From: Sulfitobacter sp. D7 | GTDB lineage: Bacteria > Pseudomonadota > Alphaproteobacteria > Rhodobacterales > Rhodobacteraceae | NCBI RefSeq assembly: GCF_003611275.1 | Contig: NZ_CP020694.1 | Coordinates: 1,116,001-1,180,000, forward strand | Reading direction: 5' to 3' | Length of the DNA: 64,000 nucleotides | Part shown: piece after piece, positions 9,717 to 16,898 of the stretch | Layout of the letters: each line of letters begins with the position of its first letter | How positions within the stretch are numbered: the first letter of the stretch is position 1 | Made by a program: the position numbers and the translations under genes | The notes under the pieces: model-generated | Database searches by the model: none | Seen by the model: the letters and a program-made list of their open reading frames with translations, nothing else | What the model was told of the DNA's origin: nothing

Positions 9717-10394
9717 ATGAAGTTCCACCGCTACGCGATCTATTACACGCCGCAGGGCAGTTTGGCCGAAGCCGGAGCCGCTTGGCTGGGCTGGGATGTG
9801 GCGCGCGGGCAGGCCGTGGCGCATCCTGAAGTGGCCGCGCTGGACGTGGCCGCCGTGACCGAAACACCGCGCAAATACGGGCTGCATGCGACGATCAAAC
9901 CGCCCTTTGTTTTGGCCGAAGGCACATCGGCTGACGGCCTGCAATCCGCGTTCGAGACAGTTTGTGCGCAGCTTGCCCCCGTCACGCTGGACGGTCTGAC
10001 CCTGACCCCGCTGGGCCGCTTTCTGGCGCTGACGCCTGAAGGGGACGCCGCCGCGCTCAATGCCATGGCCGCCGAGGTGGTGCGCGGGCTCGATGCCTTT
10101 CGCGCACCCCCGGCAGGGGCGGATTTGGCCCGCCGCCGCCAAGCCAACCTGACCCCGGCGCAAGAGGCGAACCTGACGAAATGGGGCTATCCTTACGTGA
10201 TGGAGGCGTTTCGCTTTCACCTCACACTGACCGGCAAGCTCCCGAAAAGCGATCTGCCACAGGTCACCGCGGCGCTGGCCCCCTATATCGCGCCGCACCT
10301 GCCGCAGCCCTTCACGCTGGGCAGTCTGACGCTGGTGGGGCAGGCCGAAGACGGTATGTTCCACGAGGTTCACCGCGCCGCCCTCTCGGGATAG
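9717..10394 (+). CDS. DUF1045 / 2H phosphoesterase family protein of the phosphonate cluster
   Basis: A 225-residue cytoplasmic protein that I match to DUF1045 (the 'putative phosphonate metabolism protein' family). It carries two H-x-T motifs, H57-A-T59 in LHATIKPPF and H168-L-T170 in FRFHLTLTG, the hallmark of 2H phosphoesterases that act on cyclic phosphates or 2',5' bonds. A GGGAG ribosome site precedes the start. The gene lies inside the phn island but on the opposite strand, overlapping the 3' end of phnN by 25 bases. PhnP, which opens ribose 1,2-cyclic phosphate, is not seen in this window, so this is a plausible replacement (inference). Confidence 0.85.
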   Translation: MKFHRYAIYYTPQGSLAEAGAAWLGWDVARGQAVAHPEVAALDVAAVTETPRKYGLHATIKPPFVLAEGTSADGLQSAFETVCAQLAPVTLDGLTLTPLGRFLALTPEGDAAALNAMAAEVVRGLDAFRAPPAGADLARRRQANLTPAQEANLTKWGYPYVMEAFRFHLTLTGKLPKSDLPQVTAALAPYIAPHLPQPFTLGSLTLVGQAEDGMFHEVHRAALSG

Positions 10395-10918
10395 AGCGCC
10401 GCCAACGCCTGAGCCACGGTCTGCTTGAGCGGGCCGGAGTTGTCGATCTCTATCGCTGCGATATGGTCGGGCAGGGCGCGGTCGGCCCGGGCCAACCGGG
10501 CGGAGATTTCCGCCTCGGTTTCGCGCCCACGGCCCCGCAGCCGGTCTGCCAATACGTCGGGCGAAGCGGTCAGCGACAGCACTTCGAACCGCGCAAACCG
10601 CAGCTTTGCCTCGGTCAGCATGCTGCGAGAGAGGTTCGCCAGCACGTCGCGCCCCTCGGCTAGGGCCGTCTCCACCGCGATGGGGATGCCATAGCGCAAC
10701 CCATGCGCGGCCCAACTCAAGGCAAAGGCGCCATCTGCCTCCAACCGCAGGAACGCGGCCTCATCGATCCCGTCAAAGTCTTCGCCCCCCGCAGCACTTG
10801 GGCGGGTGATGGCGCGGCGGGCGAGGAACAAATCGGGCTGCGCTTCCGCCAGCGCCGCCATCACGCTGTCCTTGCCCACACCCGACGGGCCGACCACCGC
10901 GATAAAACGCCCGCTCAT
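10370..10918 (-). CDS. phnN: Ribose 1,5-bisphosphate phosphokinase PhnN
   Basis: PhnN phosphorylates ribose 1,5-bisphosphate to PRPP, the end point of ribose salvage in the C-P lyase pathway. The 182-residue protein has a P-loop at residues 10-18 (GPSGVGKDS) and a guanylate-kinase-like layout with LARRAITRPS and LADRLRGRGRE. Its start overlaps the phnL stop by four bases, so it is the last gene of the phnGHIJKLN unit. Its 3' end overlaps the convergent DUF1045 gene. Confidence 0.93.
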   Translation of the reverse strand: MSGRFIAVVGPSGVGKDSVMAALAEAQPDLFLARRAITRPSAAGGEDFDGIDEAAFLRLEADGAFALSWAAHGLRYGIPIAVETALAEGRDVLANLSRSMLTEAKLRFARFEVLSLTASPDVLADRLRGRGRETEAEISARLARADRALPDHIAAIEIDNSGPLKQTVAQALAALYPERAAR

Positions 10919-11598
10919 GCGGCCAGTCCGGGGGTGAAACGGGTCACGTCCACTTCGCGGTCACAGATCTGGTCGCGGGCGGCCTCATCATGGAAGATGC
11001 CCAAGATCGCCGTGCCGCGGGCCTTGGCTTCTTCGATCAGCGCCAGCACCGTGGCGCGGTTGATGGCATCAAGGCTCGCCGTCGGCTCATCCAGCAGCAA
11101 GACGGGGTAGGGGTGCGCAAAGCCGCGCGCGATGTTCACCCGCTGCTGCTCGCCGCCTGAAAAGGTCGTGGGGCTGAGCTGCCAAAGCCGCTGCGGGATG
11201 TTGAGCTGCGCCAGCAGTTCTCCGGCCCGCGCCCGTGCCTCGGCTTCGTTGCTGCCCACCGCGCGAAGCGGTTCGGCCACCACATCAAGCGTCGCCACCC
11301 GCGGCACGACGCGCAAAAACTGGCTGACATAGCCCAGCACGTTGCGGCGCAGGTCCAGAATCTCACGCGGGGCGGCGCAGGCGACATCCAGATCGCCCAC
11401 CATGATCCGGCCCGAGGCGGTCAGATAGTTGCCATAGATCATCCGCATCAGCGTTGATTTCCCGGCCCCCGAGGCCCCGGTCAGCGCCACGCATTCGCCG
11501 CGTGCCACGGTCAATTCACCGCCGCGCATCACCGGGATCACCGCCGCACCCTGATTGTGCAGGGTGAAGGATTTACTTACATTTTCCACGCGTATCAT
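10915..11598 (-). CDS. phnL: Phosphonate C-P lyase system protein PhnL (ABC ATPase fold)
   Basis: A 227-residue ABC-type ATPase that belongs to the C-P lyase assembly, where it acts in the multi-enzyme complex and not in transport. Walker A is at residues 41-49 (GASGAGKST), the signature is FSGGEQQRVNIARG and Walker B is VLLLDEPTASLD. The start MIRVENVSK at 11598 was chosen by family length; an upstream in-frame ATG would add 25 unrelated residues. A gap of about 70 bases to phnK is the only sizeable break in the phnG-N run and is relatively AT-rich. Confidence 0.92.
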   Translation of the reverse strand: MIRVENVSKSFTLHNQGAAVIPVMRGGELTVARGECVALTGASGAGKSTLMRMIYGNYLTASGRIMVGDLDVACAAPREILDLRRNVLGYVSQFLRVVPRVATLDVVAEPLRAVGSNEAEARARAGELLAQLNIPQRLWQLSPTTFSGGEQQRVNIARGFAHPYPVLLLDEPTASLDAINRATVLALIEEAKARGTAILGIFHDEAARDQICDREVDVTRFTPGLAA

Positions 11599-11669
11599 GG
11601 GTTCAGCCTTGTTTAACCTATTGTTAACGTTTGTCCTTTGTTTCGCGTGCGAAACATTTCCCTGCACCG

Positions 11670-12440
11670 TCAAACCTGTAGCACGCTAGAGACCAAAAGC
11701 TGCGTATAGCCATGCTGCGGGTCGTCCAACACCTGATCGGTTAGCCCGGTTTCCACCACATGGCCGTCCTTCATCACCATCAGCCGGTCCGCCAGCAGCC
11801 GCACCACCGCCAGATCATGGGTCACGATGATTGCGCTCAGCCCCATCTCGCGCACCAAGCCGCGCAGGAGGTCGAGCAGCCGTGCTTGCACGCTCACATC
11901 CAGCCCGCCGGTGGGTTCGTCCATGAAGACCAGCCGCGGCCCGGTCACGAGGTTGCGGGCAATCTGCAAACGCTGCTGCATCCCGCCCGAGAAGGCCGAA
12001 GGCCGGTCATCGATCCGATCTTCGTTGATCTCCACTCGGCCCAGCCAATCGGTGGCGCTGGCGCGGATGTCGCCGTAATGCCGTGCGCCCACGGCCATCA
12101 GCCGCTCGCCCACATTGCCGCCCGCGCTCACATTCATGCGCAGCCCGTCGCGGGCGTGCTGGTGGACAAAGGCCCAATCGGTGCGCGACAACATGCGGCG
12201 CTCCGGCTCGCTCATCGTCACCGTGTCGCGCAGGCCATCGGCGCGGGTGTCGAAACGCACCGCCCCGCGATCCGGTGTCAGATGCCCCGCCAGTGTGTTC
12301 AGCAGCGTGGATTTGCCCGAGCCGCTTTCGCCGACGATGCCCATCACCTCACCGGGGTAGAGGTCAAAGCTGACATCGGTGCAGCCGATCCGCGCACCAT
12401 AGAATTTCGCGATGTTTTCAACTTGCAATAAAGGGGTCAT
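11670..12440 (-). CDS. phnK: Phosphonate C-P lyase system protein PhnK (ABC ATPase fold)
   Basis: A 256-residue ABC ATPase known to dock on the PhnGHIJ core complex through PhnJ. Walker A is at residues 37-45 (GESGSGKST), the signature is FSGGMQQRLQIARN and Walker B is LVFMDEPTGGLD. The start at 12440 (MTPLLQVEN) overlaps the phnJ stop by four bases. Its sequence is close to oligopeptide-importer ATPases, which is normal for PhnK, but the position inside phnJ-phnK-phnL settles the identity. Confidence 0.93.
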   Translation of the reverse strand: MTPLLQVENIAKFYGARIGCTDVSFDLYPGEVMGIVGESGSGKSTLLNTLAGHLTPDRGAVRFDTRADGLRDTVTMSEPERRMLSRTDWAFVHQHARDGLRMNVSAGGNVGERLMAVGARHYGDIRASATDWLGRVEINEDRIDDRPSAFSGGMQQRLQIARNLVTGPRLVFMDEPTGGLDVSVQARLLDLLRGLVREMGLSAIIVTHDLAVVRLLADRLMVMKDGHVVETGLTDQVLDDPQHGYTQLLVSSVLQV

Positions 12441-13357
12441 GCCACGCTCTCCAACACAGGGGCCGCTTCCGCGCCGCGATGTCCGGCGGCCTGACGGGCC
12501 GCGCAATAATCGGTGTCGGAGCACATGAACAAGCGCCCGCCTGCGTCATCGACGATCAACTCATCCAGATAGCTGTCCTCGGCCCCGCAAAGCCCGCAGG
12601 GGTGGTCTGCCTTGCTGGCCTCAAAGGGGTAGTCCTCAAAATCTAGCGACACGACCTGCGTATAGGGCGGCAGCGCATAGATCCGCTGCTCGCGCCCTGC
12701 GCCGAAGAGTTGGATCGCGGCCATTTCCAGTTTCGGATTGTCGAATTTCGGGATCGGCGAGGGGTCCATCACATAGCGCCCCTCGACCTTGACCGGATAG
12801 GCATAGGCCGTGGCAATCGCGCCGTGTTGGGCGATGTCTTCGTAAAGTTTTACATGCATCAGCCCGTATTCCTCCAGCGCGTGCATTTTGCGGGTCTCGA
12901 CTTCCGAAGGTTCAAGAAAGCGCAGCGGTTCGGGGATCGGCACCTGATAGACCAGCACCTGATCTTCGCGCAGCGCGGCTTCGGGAATGCGGTGGCGGGT
13001 CTGGATGACGCTGGCCTCGGTCGTGGCTTCGGTCACCGCGACCCCGGCGGTCTTCTGGAAAAAGCGGCGGATCGAGACGGCGTTGGTCGTGTCATCCGCG
13101 CCTTGGTCGATCACCTTGAAAGTATCCTCGGGCGTCAGCACGGCGGCAGACACCTGCACCCCGCCCGTGCCCCAGCCGTAGGGCATCGGCATTTCGCGGC
13201 TGGCAAAGGGCACCTGATAGCCCGGGATCGCCAGCCCTTTCAGGATCGCGCGGCGGATCATCCGTTTGGTCTGCTCATCCAGATAGGCAAAGTTGTAGTC
13301 GTTCATGCCCCGGTCCTCATTCGTGTATTGTTCGCTCGGTGTCATGGCGGGGCTCAT
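12437..13357 (-). CDS. phnJ: Alpha-D-ribose 1-methylphosphonate 5-phosphate C-P-lyase PhnJ
   Basis: The radical-SAM enzyme that breaks the carbon-phosphorus bond, releasing an alkane (methane from methylphosphonate) and ribose 1,2-cyclic phosphate 5-phosphate. The long YNFAYLDEQTKRMIRRAIL block near the N-terminus is almost family-invariant. With the start at 13357, the iron-sulfur ligands are C254, C257 and C279, the thiyl-radical Cys is C285, and the glycyl-radical Gly corresponds to G46 (AIPGYQ). The 13357 start has a GGGAGG site and a four-base overlap with phnI; a second start at 13306 is possible and would remove 17 poorly conserved residues. Confidence 0.95.
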   Translation of the reverse strand: MSPAMTPSEQYTNEDRGMNDYNFAYLDEQTKRMIRRAILKGLAIPGYQVPFASREMPMPYGWGTGGVQVSAAVLTPEDTFKVIDQGADDTTNAVSIRRFFQKTAGVAVTEATTEASVIQTRHRIPEAALREDQVLVYQVPIPEPLRFLEPSEVETRKMHALEEYGLMHVKLYEDIAQHGAIATAYAYPVKVEGRYVMDPSPIPKFDNPKLEMAAIQLFGAGREQRIYALPPYTQVVSLDFEDYPFEASKADHPCGLCGAEDSYLDELIVDDAGGRLFMCSDTDYCAARQAAGHRGAEAAPVLESVA

Positions 13358-14454
13358 TCTGCGGCCTCCCGCGGCGCGTCTTGGGCCGCCGTTGCCTCGC
13401 GGCGCAGCTTGCGGATCAGTTCAAGTTCGGATTGGAAATCGACGTAATGGGGCAGTTTGATATGCTCCAAGAACCCCGTCGCTTGGATGTTATCCGCATG
13501 ATAAAGCACGAATTCCGCATCCTGCGCAGGCGCGCCGAGGTTGTCTTCGCCCAGTTCCTCCCAACGCAATGCCCGGTCCACCAGCGCCATGGAGATCGCC
13601 TTGCGCTCGGACATGCCGAAGACCAGCCCATAGCCACGGGTGAACTGCGGCGGCTCGGACTTGGAGCCCGTGAATTGGTTCACCGTTTCGCATTCGGTCA
13701 GCTCAACCTCGCCGATCTCGATGGCGAAACCCAGTTCGGGAATGTCCATCTCGACCGCCACTTTGCCGATGCGCAGTTCCGCGACGAAAGCGTGGTTGCG
13801 CGCATAGCCGCGCTGGGTGGAGTAGGCCATGCCAAGCACGAAACCTTCGTCGCCGCGGGTCAGCGCTTGCAGGCGCAGGTCGCGGGTGGCGGGCAGTTCC
13901 AGCGGCTCGCGGGTCAGATCGCGCGGCGGGGTGCTGGTATCCGTGTCGCGCTGCATCAGCCCTTCGCGGTCGAGGAATTCCATGATGTGCGGCGTGTCTT
14001 TAGAAGGCTCGGCATCGGCCACTTCGGGCGCGGACGGCACCTCACCATCGGCGGCCAGTTTGAAATCAAGCAGCCGGTGCGTGTAGTCGAAGGTCGGCCC
14101 CAAGACCTGCCCGCCCGGCGCATCCTTGAAGGTGGCCGAGACGCGGCGGTCGCAGGCCATTAAGCCAGTCTCCATCGGGCGCGAGGCGCCAAACCGGGGC
14201 AGGGTGGTGCGATAGGCGCGGATCAAGAACACCGCTTCGATCAGATCGCCCCGCGCCTGTTTGATCGCCAGCGCGGCGAGGTCAGGGTCATAGAGCGAGC
14301 CTTCGGCCATCACCCGGTTCACCGCCAGCGTCATCTGTTCACGAATTTGCGCAACGCTCAGGTCCGGCACGCTTGCGTCACCGCGCCGCTCCTCGGCAAG
14401 CCATGCGTGGGCGTTGTCGATCGCCCGCTCGCCGCCTTTTACCGCTACATACAT
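13354..14454 (-). CDS. phnI: C-P lyase core complex subunit PhnI
   Basis: PhnI is a structural and catalytic subunit of the PhnGHIJ complex; with PhnG, PhnH and PhnL it couples phosphonate to the ribose of ATP by displacing adenine. The protein of 366 residues has the family length and starts MYVAVKGGERAIDNAHAW, a typical PhnI N-terminus. Its start abuts the phnH stop by one shared base and its stop overlaps the phnJ start, so the genes are translationally coupled. Confidence 0.94.
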   Translation of the reverse strand: MYVAVKGGERAIDNAHAWLAEERRGDASVPDLSVAQIREQMTLAVNRVMAEGSLYDPDLAALAIKQARGDLIEAVFLIRAYRTTLPRFGASRPMETGLMACDRRVSATFKDAPGGQVLGPTFDYTHRLLDFKLAADGEVPSAPEVADAEPSKDTPHIMEFLDREGLMQRDTDTSTPPRDLTREPLELPATRDLRLQALTRGDEGFVLGMAYSTQRGYARNHAFVAELRIGKVAVEMDIPELGFAIEIGEVELTECETVNQFTGSKSEPPQFTRGYGLVFGMSERKAISMALVDRALRWEELGEDNLGAPAQDAEFVLYHADNIQATGFLEHIKLPHYVDFQSELELIRKLRREATAAQDAPREAAE

Positions 14455-15014
14455 CAGGACACCTTTGTGCTTCGGGGCAGCGCCGCCAGACGGTCGCCGC
14501 AGGTGAAAATGAAATCCAAACCGCGCGGGAAGAGCGCCGCGTTTTGTTGGAAGGCCGCGCGGTCGGGCAGCGACAGCGCGGTGCGGCCTTTGATGCCGGG
14601 GCCGGTGAGGGTTGCGCCGTTGGCCTGTAGATCATCCACCTCGACGATCAGCGTTGCGGAACGGTCGGGGTAGGCGGCGGTCCCGAGGGGGAAGTCGCTG
14701 AGGGGCAGTTCTGCCCAAGTGCCCAAGGCGAATTGAGCGGCGCTGGCCGGGACGAAGGGCGCGCCGGTGTGGAAGGTAATCCAGTCGCGAAGCTCGGGCC
14801 GGTCGAGGCTGGGGGCGAGGTAGAGTGGCGTTTCGGGATCGCAGAGCGTCAGCAGCACGACCCCGGCGGCGATGGAGAGGCCCGCAGGCGGTTCGGCCCC
14901 GGTCACGCTGTTGATCTCACCCGGTTTGGCCATGGCGTTCATCACCGCGCGAAAGGCGAAAGCGGCGTCTTTCGGCGCGTCGCGAAACCCGCCTGTCAGC
15001 GATAGGGTCTGCAT
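14454..15014 (-). CDS. phnH: C-P lyase core complex subunit PhnH
   Basis: A 186-residue subunit of the PhnGHIJ complex. The fold is distantly related to PLP-dependent transferases but without the cofactor; here only sequence conservation is visible, for instance GGFRDAPKDAAFAFRAVMNAMAKPG near the N-terminus (family pattern F-R-x-x-M-x-A-M-A-x-P-G). It shares one base with both the phnG stop upstream and the phnI start downstream. Confidence 0.93.
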   Translation of the reverse strand: MQTLSLTGGFRDAPKDAAFAFRAVMNAMAKPGEINSVTGAEPPAGLSIAAGVVLLTLCDPETPLYLAPSLDRPELRDWITFHTGAPFVPASAAQFALGTWAELPLSDFPLGTAAYPDRSATLIVEVDDLQANGATLTGPGIKGRTALSLPDRAAFQQNAALFPRGLDFIFTCGDRLAALPRSTKVS

Positions 15015-15472
15015 CAGTCTTCTCCTCTGACCATGGTGAAAAAATCGACCTTTGTGGCGGCGGCTTTGGCGGCGCGGCGGGCGCGGCGTTGGCCCTCGAT
15101 CTCGGCCAGTGGGTCGAGCAGATTGCTGCGGACCTCATTGGCGGCATCGCTCTGCATCAAGGCATCAACGAGGGCGGCTTGCAGCGCCTTGTCGCGGCTG
15201 CGGCCTTGGACATAGGCGTGGCCGTCAGGCCCATCCGCAAGCCGCACCGAACAGCGCGTGACCGACATTTCGCCCATGTTAAAGGCATCGCCCACGGCGC
15301 CCATCCGGCCCCGCAGCATGACGCCACCGATCTCTGGCGCGCGGAGCAGGTCATGGGCTGGAACCGCGCCGTAGCGCGCCCAGAGCTGGGCCAGATCAGC
15401 GGCCTCGGCCCGCGCGAGCAGGCCCATCCAAGCCTGCCGATCGCGGGTCTTTTCTTTGATTTCAACCGTCAT
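15014..15472 (-). CDS. phnG: C-P lyase core complex subunit PhnG
   Basis: First gene of the C-P lyase operon, 152 residues. Family features are RQAWMGLLARA near the N-terminus, GRMGAVGDAFNMGEMSVTR in the middle and GRSRDKALQAALVDALMQ towards the C-terminus. PhnG forms the core with PhnH, PhnI and PhnJ. Its ATG is only one base from a TAGACA operator half-site, so a bound repressor would block transcription at or very near the start codon. Confidence 0.93.
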   Translation of the reverse strand: MTVEIKEKTRDRQAWMGLLARAEAADLAQLWARYGAVPAHDLLRAPEIGGVMLRGRMGAVGDAFNMGEMSVTRCSVRLADGPDGHAYVQGRSRDKALQAALVDALMQSDAANEVRSNLLDPLAEIEGQRRARRAAKAAATKVDFFTMVRGED

Positions 15473-15473
15473 C

Positions 15474-15517
15474 TAGACACCTTGTGCATTTGTCTAATTT
15501 ACTATACAACTAGACAA
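15474..15517. promoter_or_regulatory. Probable PhnF operator cluster in the phnG-phnF divergent gap
   Basis: Three related half-sites are visible: TAGACA at 15474-15479, TTGTCTA at 15490-15496 and TAGACAA at 15511-15517. The last two form an exact 7-bp inverted repeat with a 14-base spacer, and the two TAGACA copies are direct repeats 37 bases apart. HutC/PhnF-class GntR regulators bind TGTnTAnACA-like sites, and phnF is adjacent, so PhnF is the likely ligand (inference). Confidence 0.6.
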
Positions 15518-15573
15518 GTATTAGCCGCTGGCCTCCCGCTGGCGCAAGCTTGGATATGTGAAACTTCTACGAC

Positions 15574-16287
15574 ATGGCCCGAACTGCGATCTGGAAAACC
15601 ATCACCGCCACGCTGACCCATGACATCGCCACGGGGAAATACGCCCCCGGCGACCGGCTCTCGACCGAGGCGCAATTGGCGGCGCGGTTTGGGGTCAACC
15701 GTCACACGGTGCGCCGGGCGATCAGCGAAATGAACGAGAGCGGGCTGACCTACAGCCGTCGCGGAGCGGGGGTCTTCGTGGCGCAGCGGCCCACGGATTA
15801 CCCCATCGGCAAGAGGGTGCGGTTTCACCAGAACCTTGCTGCGGCGGGACGGGTGCCAGCGAAGGAGATTTTGACGTTGGAGACGCGCGCAGCCTCAGCT
15901 CATGAGGCCGAGCAGCTTGGGCTGGAGGGAGAGGCGCTCGTGCATGTCTATGAGGGGCTGTCGCTGGCCGATGACCAGCCCATCGCGATTTTCCGCAGCC
16001 TGTTTCCTGCCGCGCGGTTCCCTGATCTGTTAAAAGCGCTTGAGACCAGCCGCTCGGTCACCTCGGCCTTGGCGCAGGGCGGGGTGGCAGATTACACCCG
16101 CGCTTCGACCCGGCTGACGGCGAAACTGGCCAATGCCACGCAGGCGCTGCATTTGCGGCTGACCGAAGGCGCGCCGATCTTGCGGTCTGCCGGGATTAAC
16201 GTGGACCCGGAGTGTGTGCCGGTGGAATATGGGGTGACATGGTTCGCCGGGGACCGCGTGACGCTGACGCTCAACCCCGGCGACTAG
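15574..16287 (+). CDS. phnF: Phosphonate operon GntR-family regulator PhnF
   Basis: A 237-residue HutC-subfamily GntR protein. The N-terminal winged helix is seen as ATGKYAPGDRLSTEAQLAARF followed by VNRHTVRRAI, and the C-terminal UTRA ligand domain covers about residues 85-235 (LVHVYEGLSLADDQPIA). It is divergent from phnG across a gap with repeated TGTCTA half-sites, so it probably represses the C-P lyase operon and perhaps itself. Its stop overlaps the convergent transferase gene at 16284. Confidence 0.9.
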   Translation: MARTAIWKTITATLTHDIATGKYAPGDRLSTEAQLAARFGVNRHTVRRAISEMNESGLTYSRRGAGVFVAQRPTDYPIGKRVRFHQNLAAAGRVPAKEILTLETRAASAHEAEQLGLEGEALVHVYEGLSLADDQPIAIFRSLFPAARFPDLLKALETSRSVTSALAQGGVADYTRASTRLTAKLANATQALHLRLTEGAPILRSAGINVDPECVPVEYGVTWFAGDRVTLTLNPGD

Positions 16288-16898
16288 CTGTACTTTTCTA
16301 GAAACGCTTCGGCGGGCAGGGTTTGGAAGTCCTTCAATGATGCGTGCAGCCGTTCATGGGGCCAATCCCACCAGGCCAATTCCTCCATCCGCGCAGCGAT
16401 GCTTTCGGAAAAGCGGCGGCGCAGCGGTTTGGCGTGGATGCCAGCAACGATCATATAGGGCGCCACATCGCGGGTGACGATGGCCCCGCCCGCCACCACC
16501 GCGCCATTGCCGATGGTCACCTCGGGCCGGACCTGCGCGCCGTGGCCCAACCATGTGTCATGGCCGATTACCGTGCGGCGACTGCGGCGCAGGGCGAACC
16601 AATCGGCGTCATCCTCGGCCCCGTCAAAGTAATCCCCGGCGCGGTAGTGGAAGTGGTGCAGGCTGGCCTTTTCCATCGGGTGATCCGTGGCCCCGATGCG
16701 CACGCTGGCGGCGATATTGCTGAACTTGCCGACTTGGGTGTTGGCGATGTCGCACCAGCGGTCGCAATAGGAGTAATCGCCGATTTCGGAATGGGCGAGG
16801 CGCGTGGCGCGCCCGATCTCGACATAGCGCCCGAACTGCGTGTCGGTCACTTCGCAGTCCGGGTGGAGGAAGGGCGCATCGGGTTTGAGACGCGCCAT
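16284..16898 (-). CDS. Left-handed beta-helix (hexapeptide) transferase of the phosphonate operon
   Basis: A 204-residue protein with hexapeptide repeats (for example IGHDTWLGHGAQVRPEVTIG and NGAVVAGGAIVTRDVAPY), which form a left-handed beta-helix, as in chloramphenicol/xenobiotic acetyltransferases. It matches the phn-associated hexapeptide transferase family. It is the last gene of phnC-D-E-E and overlaps the stop of the second permease by four bases. A role in acetylating aminoalkylphosphonates, like the unrelated PhnO, is an inference. The start at 16898 avoids an upstream extension that only reads through the permease. Confidence 0.85.
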   Translation of the reverse strand: MARLKPDAPFLHPDCEVTDTQFGRYVEIGRATRLAHSEIGDYSYCDRWCDIANTQVGKFSNIAASVRIGATDHPMEKASLHHFHYRAGDYFDGAEDDADWFALRRSRRTVIGHDTWLGHGAQVRPEVTIGNGAVVAGGAIVTRDVAPYMIVAGIHAKPLRRRFSESIAARMEELAWWDWPHERLHASLKDFQTLPAEAFLEKYS

